A stretch of DNA of 64,000 nt from DUPU01 sp050952465 (lineage in GTDB: Bacteria > Bacillota > Dehalobacteriia > Dehalobacteriales > Dehalobacteriaceae): contig JBMNKZ010000008.1 in NCBI GenBank assembly GCA_050952465.1, positions 124,001-188,000 of the forward strand, in the 5' to 3' direction. Under the pieces are notes generated by a model, which saw only the letters and a list, made by a program, of their open reading frames with translations, made no database searches and had not been told where the DNA came from. Below, in pieces: positions 1 to 9,053 of the stretch (position 1 is its first letter; each line of letters opens with the position of its first letter). A program made the position numbers and the translations under genes.

Positions 1-1
1 C

Positions 2-1003
2 ATAAATCCGGAAGCCTTTAAAACAAAGGAGTGGCTGGAAGCAGTCAAATCCCGTGAGCCCTTGGGGGTACGTTTATTTATTAATAAAGGCAGCGCAACA
101 AAGGTCTATGAAAATTTTGATGAGTGGTACTATAACCAGATTGGGTTATCGCGTTTTGGTACTTCCGCCTGGGAATTGACCGGCGAGATTTTGGTTGCGG
201 GTGTTAAAAAATTTGATGTAAATAGTTTTGCGGTTCCCATTAATGTAAGTGTGAAATACCCGGTAAGTGCAGAAACCTACGGGGTGGGTACCAGTAATAT
301 AGAAATGTACGTGTTAAACGAATCAAAAGAAAAGTGGGATTATCTCGGAGGCAAAGTGGATCAAGAAAATAGAATCATGACTTTTGATACTAATGTTCCG
401 GGGTTATATACCATTTTCTCCAACTCAGGTTTAAACCAAAAGTCTCAGGGGTTTAGCGATATTAAAGGGCACTGGGCAGAAAGTGATATTCAATATATGG
501 TGAAGAAAAATGTAGTTGAAATGACCGGTGACAAAAAGTTTTTTCCTAACCGGGAAATAACCAGGGCGGAGTTTGCCTTTTTTTTAGCTAGGACTCTTGG
601 CTTAAATAATAATAACACTGGGGCTAAGACGTTTCAAGATATTGGAACCGCTGAACCGTATTACAAGGAAATAATGGCTGCAGCAAATTCCGGAATAGTT
701 GCAGGGGTGACTGAAAACAAATTTGTTCCTAATGCTCAGATTACCAGGCAGGAAATAGCAGCGATGATGGTTAGAGCCTTAAAATATGGAGGGATAGAGG
801 TAGATTTAGATCAAGGTGTGTTGAAGCAATTTAAAGACCAAGGTGAAATTTCCCCCTGGGCAACAGGAAGTTGTGCGGGAGTTGCCAATTTGGGAATGAT
901 GTCTGGAAGAAGCAACAGTAAATTTGAACCAAAATCATTTACCAGCAGGGCAGAGGCATTAGTATTGCTTCATCGACTATCAGATAAATTAGAAAAATTG
1001 TAA
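2..1003 (+). CDS. S-layer homology (SLH) domain protein, 5' end outside window
   Basis: The reading frame is already open at base 2 and runs to TAA at 1001-1003, so the N-terminus lies upstream of the window; the internal TTG at 62 is not a believable start. The last ~180 residues form three SLH repeats, each opening with an F-x-D motif followed by an ITRAEF or ITRQE-type motif (FSDIKGHWAE, FQDIGTAEPYY, FKDQGEISPWA). SLH triplets bind pyruvylated secondary wall polymer, so this is a surface protein anchored by its C-terminus. The part before the repeats resembles a beta-rich extracellular module without a recognised family. The downstream neighbour is also an SLH protein, and csaB lies 8 kb away. 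Confidence 0.9.
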   Translation: MNPEAFKTKEWLEAVKSREPLGVRLFINKGSATKVYENFDEWYYNQIGLSRFGTSAWELTGEILVAGVKKFDVNSFAVPINVSVKYPVSAETYGVGTSNIEMYVLNESKEKWDYLGGKVDQENRIMTFDTNVPGLYTIFSNSGLNQKSQGFSDIKGHWAESDIQYMVKKNVVEMTGDKKFFPNREITRAEFAFFLARTLGLNNNNTGAKTFQDIGTAEPYYKEIMAAANSGIVAGVTENKFVPNAQITRQEIAAMMVRALKYGGIEVDLDQGVLKQFKDQGEISPWATGSCAGVANLGMMSGRSNSKFEPKSFTSRAEALVLLHRLSDKLEKL

Positions 1004-1026
1004 ATATTGTAGCGGAAAGAAGGTTT

Positions 1027-1057
1027 TTGAGGTTAGTGGTGGAATATATTATATAAT
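1027..1057 (+). promoter_or_regulatory. candidate sigma-A promoter for the second S-layer gene
   Basis: TTGAGG at 1027-1032 and a perfect TATAAT at 1052-1057 with a 19-bp spacer, about 60 bp before the ATG at 1119. The spacer is long and the -35 matches 4 of 6, so only the -10 is convincing. Confidence 0.4.
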
Positions 1058-1118
1058 TTACTTTTATTAACCTTTAGAGGTTTAAAATAGGTAATTATTT
1101 TTTGAGGGGGAAATTTTT

Positions 1119-3233
1119 ATGCAAATTAAGAAGTACCTAGTATTATTGTTGTCTTTGTGTTTAATTTTTGTCTTTGGTACAATAGCTGTTGCTCAGGACG
1201 GAGAATTGACAGATGTTTCCGGCCATTGGGCGGAGGAAACTATCATTAAATGGTCAGAGGAGGGGGCTGTTGGAGGATATCCGGATGGTACCTTTCAGCC
1301 GAATCGTCAAATCACCCGGGCGGAATTCATCACAATCATAAATAAGGCCTTGGGCTGCTATAAGCAGGAAAATGTCAATTTTTCAGATGTCAAAGAGTCT
1401 AATTGGTTTTACGGAGAGGTTGCTAAGGCTGTAAAGAGCGGCTACATTAAAGGATACGAGGATGGAACTTTTAGACCCAACAGTCCTATTAGTCGGCAGG
1501 AGGCAGCTGTTATTTTCTCCCGGATTATGTGTCTGAAGGCAGATAGTCAAGGAGTGTCGGACTTTGCTGATAGAAATTTGATTCCTTTGTGGAGTAAGGA
1601 TATGGTAGGAGCTGTCACTGTAGCCGGATACATGGGTGGATACCCTGATAAAACATTCCAACCTACTAGGTCTATTACAAGAGCTGAATCTGTAGTTACA
1701 TTGGACCGGGTAGTTGGCGAATTATATAATGAGGCAGGAATTTTCGGATCTGAAACAGAAGTTACGACGGTGCAAGGTAATCTCACAATTAGTAAGCCTG
1801 ACGTTACTCTTCAGAATATCGAGGTTGAGGGCAATCTTTATTTAGCAGAGGGAATTGGTGATGGAACGGTAACCCTCAAGGACGTGACTGTAAATGGCGT
1901 TACTATTGTCAGAGGCGGCGGCGTACATAGTATTATTATGTATAATTTCAACGGTAAAACAGTAGTTGTGGATGTGCCTGACGGCTCCAATGTAAGATTA
2001 GTTGCACAGGGCGCAAGCTCCTTAGAAGATGTGGTGTTGGAATCTGATGGTATATTAGAGGAAGAGAATCTTACCGGAGCTGGATTTACCACTGTGAATA
2101 TACCTGCCGGTGCTCAGGTTGTATTGAACGGTTCTTTTGATAATGTTGATGTTCAGGGAGCCGGTGCTTCTGTGAAGGCTGAAAGTGGTACAATTAACAA
2201 TTTAAATATTGCGGCTAATGCAACTAACGCCAAGGTTGATTTAGCAAAAAATACGACCGTAACGAATTTAACTGTTGAGGCTCCTGCAGCTGTAAGTGGT
2301 ACCGGAACTATTAATACAGCAAATGTTAACAGTTCTAATGTAACTATTGAACAGAAACCTGTTACTCAAAACCTAGCAGAAGGTGTTAAGGCAAATATAG
2401 GCGGTGAAGAAGTATCCGGCGGAACACCTGTTGAAGATAAAGGTAAAGGCGGCGGAAGCCCTGGCGGAGGCACTAAGTCAATCACTGTTACGGATATTAC
2501 CGTTACATTTAATAATAAGGCCGAAGATATCTCCGATAATACAGAACCATTTTCTTTTGATATGTCGAATTATACCGATTATCCTAACAATGCTTTACTT
2601 ACCGGGATTAAAATTGGGGGTAGTAATATAGGTGGAACGTTAGTTATTACCCAAGTGAATATTGCAGGTCTGCCTTGGCTGGATAAACCTATTAGAGCTG
2701 CAATTTCCAATGAAGGAGTCGTCCTAACTGCTGCTATTTTAGAAGGTCTTGATACCGGTGAACCGGGAATTAATTTAGGCAGTTTGAGAGAATTCGGCCA
2801 GGATATTGTCATTTCCGGTTATGTAGAAAGATCAGGATATTCTTCAAGTAGCCCGGTTGATGTAACTCTGCAGCTTAGCAATATGGGACCTGGTGTGGGG
2901 GACTTTACAGGAATTGTAAACCAGTGGCTGGACTTTGAAAGGGAAGGCCTTAAAATTACCGGGATAATTAAAGAGGGTAAGGGGGATACTCCTCTCAAAA
3001 ATGTCACTGTACTTGAATTCCTCTGGGATCAAGGAAAAGTTAAAACTACCGGAGATGTCTTTGTATCGGGAAAAACAAATATTCAAGCAGAAATTTTAAA
3101 ATTAGCTGATGGGAAAACATGGGACACAGCTACATTGAGCGATTTAGTTGGAGTTAATAAGTCAATATATTTTAAGAATCCTGCTTCTACGGGTGTTTCT
3201 CCCACATTTGAATTAGTCATAACAAACCCTTAA
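1119..3233 (+). CDS. S-layer protein with N-terminal SLH triplet and beta-rich body
   Basis: Begins with a Sec signal peptide (MQIKK, then a run of Leu/Ile/Phe, cleavage after VAQ near residue 26). Three SLH repeats follow at about residues 30-200, with GHWAEETI, WFYGEVAKAV and ITRAEF/ISRQEA/ITRAES motifs. The next ~240 residues are a repetitive Val/Thr/Asn-rich stretch (VTLQNIEVEGNLYL, VTLKDVTVNGVTIV) that looks like a parallel beta-helix, then a Gly-rich linker (GGGSPGGG) and a C-terminal beta domain. Start is ATG after GAGGGGG. SLH placement at the N-terminus, with csaB nearby, supports anchoring to pyruvylated wall polymer. The ligand or role of the C-terminal domain is not recognisable. 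Confidence 0.88.
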   Translation: MQIKKYLVLLLSLCLIFVFGTIAVAQDGELTDVSGHWAEETIIKWSEEGAVGGYPDGTFQPNRQITRAEFITIINKALGCYKQENVNFSDVKESNWFYGEVAKAVKSGYIKGYEDGTFRPNSPISRQEAAVIFSRIMCLKADSQGVSDFADRNLIPLWSKDMVGAVTVAGYMGGYPDKTFQPTRSITRAESVVTLDRVVGELYNEAGIFGSETEVTTVQGNLTISKPDVTLQNIEVEGNLYLAEGIGDGTVTLKDVTVNGVTIVRGGGVHSIIMYNFNGKTVVVDVPDGSNVRLVAQGASSLEDVVLESDGILEEENLTGAGFTTVNIPAGAQVVLNGSFDNVDVQGAGASVKAESGTINNLNIAANATNAKVDLAKNTTVTNLTVEAPAAVSGTGTINTANVNSSNVTIEQKPVTQNLAEGVKANIGGEEVSGGTPVEDKGKGGGSPGGGTKSITVTDITVTFNNKAEDISDNTEPFSFDMSNYTDYPNNALLTGIKIGGSNIGGTLVITQVNIAGLPWLDKPIRAAISNEGVVLTAAILEGLDTGEPGINLGSLREFGQDIVISGYVERSGYSSSSPVDVTLQLSNMGPGVGDFTGIVNQWLDFEREGLKITGIIKEGKGDTPLKNVTVLEFLWDQGKVKTTGDVFVSGKTNIQAEILKLADGKTWDTATLSDLVGVNKSIYFKNPASTGVSPTFELVITNP

Positions 3234-3273
3234 TAACATTTTTTTAGCCATGTAAGAATTTTTTGATAATTGA

Positions 3274-3308
3274 GGGCCTCAGTAAAGGCGAAAGCCTAGC
3301 CGAGGCCC
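3274..3308 (+). ncRNA. compact structured element (7-bp stem with inner GNRA hairpin)
   Basis: GGGCCTC at 3274-3280 pairs perfectly with GAGGCCC at 3302-3308; inside sits AGGC-GAAA-GCCT (3286-3297), a GNRA-capped hairpin, leaving an asymmetric internal loop (AGTAA against AGCC). It is followed by TAAAAAAT rather than a T-run, so it is not an ordinary terminator on either strand. It lies 44 nt before the ATG at 3353 and 40 nt after the S-layer stop. The fold is seen directly; a regulatory role is inference and no riboswitch class was recognised. Confidence 0.4.
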
Positions 3309-3352
3309 TAAAAAATATCATTATTTGCATTATTGATAGGTGGGACGGTTTA

Positions 3353-3871
3353 ATGCAGAAAAGAGTCAATAAGATTATCATCGGTTATATTTTATTTATT
3401 TGTATAGTGGGAGCAGGATTATTGATTAAACGACAGATTGATAGTATTCCTGTTGTTGATGATGCTTTGATTCAAGAAATAATTGACAGTACGGAGTTTT
3501 CTGATGTTGAAAGTGATGGAATGATTAGTTCCTCTCAAAACATAGTTGAAAACAATGAGGAAAAGGAACAGCCCGAAAGCAATTATTGGGAAAACTATTA
3601 CCGGGAAACTGAAACTAAAAAAGAAAAAGATAAGGGAGAAAAAAATCCTGTTGTTTCTCAAATTCAAAAGAAAATAAGCACCGGGGATAAACTAAGAATA
3701 ATGAAAATTATTAAGAAGAATTTGTCCTCTGAGGAGATTAAATATATTCTTTCTTTGGTAAAGGACGGATTTACCAATAAAGAACAAATAGAAGTGAAGT
3801 CTATTCTTGGGGAAAAGATAGGAGAAAAAGAAAAGCAGGAGTTAAAAGAGATTCTACTAAAGTACCTCTAA
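3353..3871 (+). CDS. hypothetical membrane-anchored charged protein
   Basis: 172 residues. One N-terminal membrane segment (about residues 8-26, IIIGYILFICIVGAGLLI) is followed by an acidic low-complexity stretch and a Lys/Glu-rich, probably helical C-terminal half. No recognised domain. The frame is open further upstream to a TTG at 3263, but that would translate through the hairpin at 3274-3308 and has no ribosome site; ATG 3353 is preceded by AGGTGGGA. Topology suggests a short cytoplasmic tail with an extracellular charged domain. It sits between an S-layer gene and the exopolysaccharide control genes, so an envelope role is plausible but unproven. Confidence 0.6.
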   Translation: MQKRVNKIIIGYILFICIVGAGLLIKRQIDSIPVVDDALIQEIIDSTEFSDVESDGMISSSQNIVENNEEKEQPESNYWENYYRETETKKEKDKGEKNPVVSQIQKKISTGDKLRIMKIIKKNLSSEEIKYILSLVKDGFTNKEQIEVKSILGEKIGEKEKQELKEILLKYL

Positions 3872-3905
3872 TATAATAGGTTTTATGGAAATAAAAATTT
3901 AATTA

Positions 3906-3934
3906 TTTATAGATGTTGGAATTTGTTGTATAAT
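3906..3934 (+). promoter_or_regulatory. candidate sigma-A promoter for the exopolysaccharide control operon
   Basis: TTTATA at 3906-3911, 17-bp spacer, perfect TATAAT at 3929-3934, about 58 bp before the ATG of the Wzz-like gene. Confidence 0.5.
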
Positions 3935-3991
3935 GTTTAGTGGTGCCAATAATTAATGTTTATGCTAGATTGTAAATTGGGGGAATAGCCG

Positions 3992-5353
3992 ATGGATAGG
4001 CAATCTGACTTAATAGAAACAGAAGAAATAGATTTAAGGCAATATGTTAGTGTGGTATTAAAATGGAAATGGATGATCCTGTTATTTACGGTGGGAGCAC
4101 TTCTAACCAGCTATATCGTGAGCAGCTTTTTAATGACCCCTGTTTATGAAACCACGGCGGTATTAATGGCCACTCACCCTAATTATGAGCGAGTTTATCG
4201 GGAGGAAAACGGTTCATTGGAGTCAACAGTGGATAGTTTTTCCCGGCAACCTTATCTAAACCTTAATACTTACATCGGTCAATTTAAGAATACAGAAATT
4301 TTAATTAGTGTGATTGATAAGTTGAATTTGGATAAGCTGGATTATACACCTCGTTCTTTAGCACAAGATATTACTATTAACGGTAATAAAGATACTAATA
4401 TGATTGAAGTTAAGGTTTTAAATACAGATCCGGCGCTGGCTGAGTCCATCGCTAATACTTTAGTGGACGAGTTCTATGCATTTTTGTTTATCAGCAATCA
4501 AAAGCAGGCTAAAGAATCTGTCGCATATTTAGCCAGTCAGTTGGAGCAGGCGGAAGAAGAATTGAAAAAAGTTAGCGAAGAGTATCAGCAAAACCAAGCC
4601 CAGGCAAGAAACTCCAGTATCCTGGAAAAAGAATTGATTAGCAAAACAGAGATCCTTACTAATTCTAAAACTCTTTTATTACAGAGTAAAGTTGAATTGG
4701 AACAACTTATCGCAGGCCGAAAGCGTCTGGAAGAAAACCTGGCTGATACGCCGGCCAAACTGGTTACAAAAACTTGGACAGAGGGGAGTACTGTCCCTGA
4801 GATTCCGGAGATTGAGCAACTTGACCTGGAAATGGAAACCGCAAACACTAATATGGTATCAGAAGAGATCAATCCCTTGTATTTAGAACTGATTAAAGAA
4901 TTGAATCAAAAGGATGCGGAGATTGCCCAAACAGAAGCAAAAATTGCCGGTATCAGCGGTAATATCAGTTCCCTGGAAAGGGAAATTGCCGATATTCAGG
5001 TAGAATTATCGGAAAAACAATTAGCAGAAGCCACGGTGAAACGAAAATTGGCGACACTGGAAAATGCTTATACTGTTTTAAATGAGAAAATTATTCAGAC
5101 GGAAATTACCAAGTCTGCTGACTTTGGCAGAATGAATCTGACGATGGTATCTCCTGCTTTTCAGCCAACCAGTCCGGTGAAACCTAATAAGCTTTTAAAT
5201 ATGGCCATTGCCGCAATACTAGGGCTAATGGGGGGTATTTTTCTCGCCTTTGTATTGGAATTTTTTGATGATACCGTTAAAACAGCCGAAGATTTAAAAA
5301 GATTAATGGATGTGCCGGTTCTCGCAACCATTCCTACCGGAAAACAATCCTAG
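3992..5353 (+). CDS. Wzz/CapA-type polysaccharide co-polymerase
   Basis: 453 residues with the layout of polysaccharide chain-length regulators: a short cytoplasmic N-terminus containing EIDLRQYVSVVLKWKWM, a membrane segment at about 28-48, a long extracytoplasmic coiled-coil region (about 150-370, many Gln/Glu/Lys heptads), a Pro-rich P-x-x-P motif (AFQPTSPVKPNK) and a second membrane segment at about 403-425. In Gram-positive bacteria such proteins activate the separate BY-kinase encoded next (starting at 5382). Start ATG follows TTGGGGGAAT. The coiled-coil region is fairly long, as in Wzc-like proteins, but the kinase is separate. Likely controls export or chain length of a surface polysaccharide. 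Confidence 0.88.
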   Translation: MDRQSDLIETEEIDLRQYVSVVLKWKWMILLFTVGALLTSYIVSSFLMTPVYETTAVLMATHPNYERVYREENGSLESTVDSFSRQPYLNLNTYIGQFKNTEILISVIDKLNLDKLDYTPRSLAQDITINGNKDTNMIEVKVLNTDPALAESIANTLVDEFYAFLFISNQKQAKESVAYLASQLEQAEEELKKVSEEYQQNQAQARNSSILEKELISKTEILTNSKTLLLQSKVELEQLIAGRKRLEENLADTPAKLVTKTWTEGSTVPEIPEIEQLDLEMETANTNMVSEEINPLYLELIKELNQKDAEIAQTEAKIAGISGNISSLEREIADIQVELSEKQLAEATVKRKLATLENAYTVLNEKIIQTEITKSADFGRMNLTMVSPAFQPTSPVKPNKLLNMAIAAILGLMGGIFLAFVLEFFDDTVKTAEDLKRLMDVPVLATIPTGKQS

Positions 5354-5381
5354 CATATAATTTTATTGAAGAGGGAGCAAT

Positions 5382-6119
5382 ATGAAAAAATTCTTTACAA
5401 AGGATATTCAACTGGGAAAACGCAGGCTTTATGTTATGGAGCACCCGAAGGCCTATATCAGCGAAGCTTTCCGCATGCTCAGGACAAATCTCATTTATAC
5501 AAATGTGGATAAAGAAATTAAAACTCTCATGTTTACCAGTACCGGCCCCAAAGAAGGAAAGTCTACCATTATTTCTAATTTAGCAGTGGCCTTAGCTCAG
5601 ACCGGAAAGAATATTTTATTATTGGACTGTGATTTAAGGAAACCGGTGCAGCATGAGATCTTTGAATTATCTAATAACGACGGGGGATTAACAAAATATT
5701 TGACAGGTTATTGTTCCTTGGAAGAAGCTATTCAGAAAACTCGTATACCAAATTTGCATGTATTGACCAGTGGGCCAATTCCGCCTAATCCAGCGGAGCT
5801 TGTCGGCTCAAAAAGTATGGAACGATTATTGGGTCAAGTGAGAGATATGTTTGAAATGGTTTTAATAGACGTCCCTCCTGCTATTGCCGTGACTGACCCA
5901 ATTATTTTAGCGGGAAAATGCGATGGTGTAATTGTAGTAGTGCGGGCTGGTTTCACAAAACAGAATGCATTGATTGAGACGAAAGAACTTTTAAAAAAGG
6001 CGGAAGCACCTGTGTTGGGGACAATCCTTAATGATTCCAGTATTGGCGGTGGTCATTATTATAAAGGCTATCGCAAATATTACCAACATTATTATCAGCA
6101 TTATTACAATGAGGATTGA
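5382..6119 (+). CDS. cpsD: CpsD/CapB-type bacterial tyrosine kinase
   Basis: 245 residues. Walker A GPKEGKST is at about residues 55-62, the BY-kinase Walker A' motif ILLLDCDLRKP at about 78-88 with both Asp residues, and Walker B VLIDVPPA near 159-166. The C-terminus is a tyrosine cluster (HYYKGYRKYYQHYYQHYY) that serves as the autophosphorylation site in this family. The upstream Wzz-like protein is the expected membrane activator, and the next gene encodes the matching PHP phosphatase. The start ATG follows GAGGGAGC. Together the three genes form a standard phosphotyrosine control unit for exopolysaccharide synthesis. Confidence 0.92.
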   Translation: MKKFFTKDIQLGKRRLYVMEHPKAYISEAFRMLRTNLIYTNVDKEIKTLMFTSTGPKEGKSTIISNLAVALAQTGKNILLLDCDLRKPVQHEIFELSNNDGGLTKYLTGYCSLEEAIQKTRIPNLHVLTSGPIPPNPAELVGSKSMERLLGQVRDMFEMVLIDVPPAIAVTDPIILAGKCDGVIVVVRAGFTKQNALIETKELLKKAEAPVLGTILNDSSIGGGHYYKGYRKYYQHYYQHYYNED

Positions 6120-6141
6120 AAAAATTTAGATTGGTGAGGCT

Positions 6142-6930
6142 ATGATTGATATTCATGCGCATATTCTCAATTGTGGTGACGATGGAGCTGCAAACAGAGA
6201 AGAAACAATTATAATGTGTGAGGAGTTTTTTAAGTCAGGAGTAACTTGTGTGGTGGCTACTCCTCATTTTATTTGGGGCAGTATAGAGATTGCCCCGGAA
6301 AAGATTATTGCTTTGACTGCAGAGTATAATCAATTCTTAAAATCCAGGGACATAAACATGACCATTGTGCCAGGCATGGAAATAGAAATGTGTTATGAAA
6401 TTCCAGGTTTATTTAAATCCGGAAAGCTTTTGACGATAAACGACCAAAGAAAATATATGCTGGTGGAACTGCCTTTTCATTCTGTGCCTTCTTTTACTCA
6501 AGAAATTTTCTATGAACTAAGGCTTTTGGGTATCACCCCCATTCTAGCTCATCCGGAAAGAAATCATCAGCTGTTAAAACATCCGGAAATAATCAGGGAG
6601 ATGGTCCATCGAGGGGTGTTGGTACAGATTAACGGAGGTAGCCTTCTTGGATATTTCGGAAGTCAGGTAAAGAAAAGAGCTGTTTCTTTAATTCAATGCA
6701 ATTTGGCGCATTTCATTGCCGGAGATGCCCACGAGGCATTCGGAGAGAGGGGGCCGTGCCTGCACTTGGTGGAACCGATCCTAATTAAGCTGGTGGGAAA
6801 AGAAAAGGCCCAAGTTCTTTTGAACGACAACCCCCAGGCGATATTGGCCGGCAAGAATGTTGTTAGATGGGAACCTAAGCAGCCAAAAGACGGCATTAGA
6901 GGTTTAATTAATAAAATACTGAGAAGGTAA
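6142..6930 (+). CDS. cpsB: CpsB/CapC-type PHP tyrosine-protein phosphatase
   Basis: 262 residues of the PHP metal-dependent phosphoesterase family. Metal ligands are visible in order: IDIHAHIL at the N-terminus (the canonical second motif DDGA follows), ATPHF near 40, the Glu of PGMEIEM, ILAHPERN and GDAHE. The family dephosphorylates the BY-kinase encoded directly upstream. Start is ATG 6142 after GGTGAGG. The gene closes the three-gene control unit and is followed by a hairpin. Polysaccharide synthesis genes themselves are not in this unit, so the target polymer is unknown. Confidence 0.9.
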   Translation: MIDIHAHILNCGDDGAANREETIIMCEEFFKSGVTCVVATPHFIWGSIEIAPEKIIALTAEYNQFLKSRDINMTIVPGMEIEMCYEIPGLFKSGKLLTINDQRKYMLVELPFHSVPSFTQEIFYELRLLGITPILAHPERNHQLLKHPEIIREMVHRGVLVQINGGSLLGYFGSQVKKRAVSLIQCNLAHFIAGDAHEAFGERGPCLHLVEPILIKLVGKEKAQVLLNDNPQAILAGKNVVRWEPKQPKDGIRGLINKILRR

Positions 6931-6933
6931 TGG

Positions 6934-6975
6934 GGTTGTCGTAATTAATTTATGCGACAGCCTCAACTTTTCTTC
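6934..6975 (+). terminator. probable terminator after the phosphatase gene
   Basis: GGTTGTCG (6934-6941) pairs with CGACAGCC (6955-6962), one G-U pair, with a 13-nt loop, then TCAACTTTTCTT. The U-tract is interrupted. Confidence 0.5.
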
Positions 6976-7075
6976 AGTAGAGGCGAGGTTTCCGTGGTGG
7001 CGGGATTTCTGTGTTTGTTATCCCTTCAAGTTGTGGTAAAATAATAGTATTATTTATTGTCCCGGGAGGAGAAGC

Positions 7076-9052
7076 ATGACTAAGAAGTGGCGATTTATTT
7101 TGATTGGGCTGATTGCGGTAAGTTCCTTGATGGCCTTTTACTTAGGGTGGGAAAGGCATCAGGTGGAGGAAGCCAATAAACAGGTGGATCTCGTTTTGGA
7201 CTGGACGCAGGTGAAGGATTTAGCGGGCCGAGAAGGTCTCACTGAGGAAGCAGTCCTTAAGCAATTTAAAGGTGATATTTCCGGAGTATTGTTTAAAGAG
7301 TCCACTTTAAATGATTTAGTTGTCAGCGGGGCGGTTTTATTAAAGACCGGGGCAGAAATGTTATGGGAGATGCAGGCAGCAATCGGTAATGGAAGGCTTC
7401 CGGTACAAAACGCCCAGGCGGCGGAAATTCACAGTGATTGGACATATTTAATTTTTCAAAATCCTGAAGATATGGCCCGGGTGGAAAGTAATTTGGCATT
7501 AAAATTAAACGGGGCTGAGCCCCAGGTGATGAGCTATTATCTGCAAACTACTCAGGGAGCGATCCCGGTTTTGGGGACATCTTTGAAGTGGAAGGATTTA
7601 TCTAACTTAGGTGTTGGTTTTGAACAAGATGAGTTTGATTTAGTGCATTCCTTAGGGTTAAATATAATTCCCCAAATCCGCTACTGGCGGGATGTAACGG
7701 AAAAAGATCTTAAGGCTGTGTTTGGGCAATTTGAGGACTTGCCTTTATCGGCAGTATTTTTTAATGATAATGATTTACCCGGTATCGGTTTACCCGGTGC
7801 CAGGCAAAGTGAAGCTTTGAGTAATTTGGCAGAGCAGATTGATGCCCTGGGGGTTCCTCTTGGGATGGTGGAATTTTTTCCCCAAAAAGGATTAGCCACA
7901 GTGGCTAATTTTATGGAGAAAAATTTAGTGCGTATGCATTCCATTCCGGAGAAGGAAATGCCCGTCATGAGTCAAAGCCGGGCTCTGGATCGTTATACAT
8001 TGGCGGCAACCGACCGGGACATCCGGGTGCTTTTGGTGCGCTTTTTCCCCGAGCTGGGGTTAAAAGAAAACGGTTTGTATTTAACAGAACTGAGAACATC
8101 CCTGGAGGGTGAAGGTTTCCAACTGGGAAAACCGGAACCTTTCGGTGCCTTACCGGTTTCACGAATTAATCTTCTTGTGCTGGGGCTAGGGGTAGCCGCC
8201 GGGGGAATGCTCCTTCTGGATATCCTAAAGTTTCGAAGGCTGGGCTTAATTTTAGGTGCTTGCGGATACTTGGGTTTTGTAGGTTTATTAGGCTTAGGAG
8301 AAATTGGAATGGCTCGGAAGGCCATGGCATTAATGGCAGTGCTTATTTTTCCCATTTTATCCGTGACTGTCTTTTTAGACGAAAAACCGGCCGGAGTGGG
8401 AAAGGCCATCTGGCTTTTAATAAAAATGACTTTGGTTTCATTAATTGGTGCTCTTTTAATGGTGGGATTACTGGCGGACAGGTCTTTTATGTATACCTTA
8501 GATCAATTTATGGGCGTCAAGCTGGCCCATTTGATTCCTATTTTATCAATCCTAATTGTATTCTGGTTTTTAAAAGGTTACAGCCGCAAATCATGGAATA
8601 AAGTACAGAAACTTTTAGACTATCCGGTGACGGTAAAATATGTGATCCTCTTAGGAATTTTGGCGGTAGTTCTTTTAATTTACATTATGCGTACGGGAAA
8701 TGAGGGTGCTGCAGTTTCTGCCTGGGAGCTGGCGCTACGGGCGAGACTGGATGATATATTGGCCGTTCGACCGAGGACTAAGGAATTTCTCATTGGGCAC
8801 CCGTTAATGCTCCTGATGTTGTATTTAGGCTATAAGGATAAATATTTGCCCATATTGGCTGTAGCTATCATCGGTCAGGTTTCATTGGTAAATACCTTTG
8901 CTCATATTCATACCCCAGTAGTAATTTCCATCATGCGTACTTTTAATGGATTGTGGCTGGGTATCCTGCTGGGCTTAACCTTAATTATGGTGGTTAAAAT
9001 AGCAAAAAAAGCAGTGGAACGTTTTCAATTAACAATCGACAAAGAGGAGTAA
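7076..9052 (+). CDS. DUF5693 family polytopic membrane protein
   Basis: 658 residues. One N-terminal membrane segment (about residues 7-25) is followed by a ~340-residue extracytoplasmic domain and then about eight or nine hydrophobic segments between residues 365 and 645. I recognise it as the DUF5693 type found next to csaB in Firmicutes; the biochemical role is not established. The stop is two bases before the csaB ATG, so the two are certainly co-transcribed. Start ATG follows GGGAGGAG. Context suggests a role in assembling or exporting the pyruvylated secondary wall polymer, perhaps as a transporter or transferase; this is inference from position only. Confidence 0.75.
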   Translation: MTKKWRFILIGLIAVSSLMAFYLGWERHQVEEANKQVDLVLDWTQVKDLAGREGLTEEAVLKQFKGDISGVLFKESTLNDLVVSGAVLLKTGAEMLWEMQAAIGNGRLPVQNAQAAEIHSDWTYLIFQNPEDMARVESNLALKLNGAEPQVMSYYLQTTQGAIPVLGTSLKWKDLSNLGVGFEQDEFDLVHSLGLNIIPQIRYWRDVTEKDLKAVFGQFEDLPLSAVFFNDNDLPGIGLPGARQSEALSNLAEQIDALGVPLGMVEFFPQKGLATVANFMEKNLVRMHSIPEKEMPVMSQSRALDRYTLAATDRDIRVLLVRFFPELGLKENGLYLTELRTSLEGEGFQLGKPEPFGALPVSRINLLVLGLGVAAGGMLLLDILKFRRLGLILGACGYLGFVGLLGLGEIGMARKAMALMAVLIFPILSVTVFLDEKPAGVGKAIWLLIKMTLVSLIGALLMVGLLADRSFMYTLDQFMGVKLAHLIPILSILIVFWFLKGYSRKSWNKVQKLLDYPVTVKYVILLGILAVVLLIYIMRTGNEGAAVSAWELALRARLDDILAVRPRTKEFLIGHPLMLLMLYLGYKDKYLPILAVAIIGQVSLVNTFAHIHTPVVISIMRTFNGLWLGILLGLTLIMVVKIAKKAVERFQLTIDKEE

Positions 9053-9053
9053 A

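Noticed and set aside
3263..3352. Upstream extension of the membrane protein from TTG 3263
   Set aside because: It would translate through the hairpin at 3274-3308 and lacks a ribosome site; ATG 3353 has one.
6990..7030. Possible third copy of the 95-bp element before the DUF5693 gene
   Set aside because: A hairpin plus a loosely similar GAGG-TTTCCGTGG stretch is present, but the match is too weak to separate from chance.
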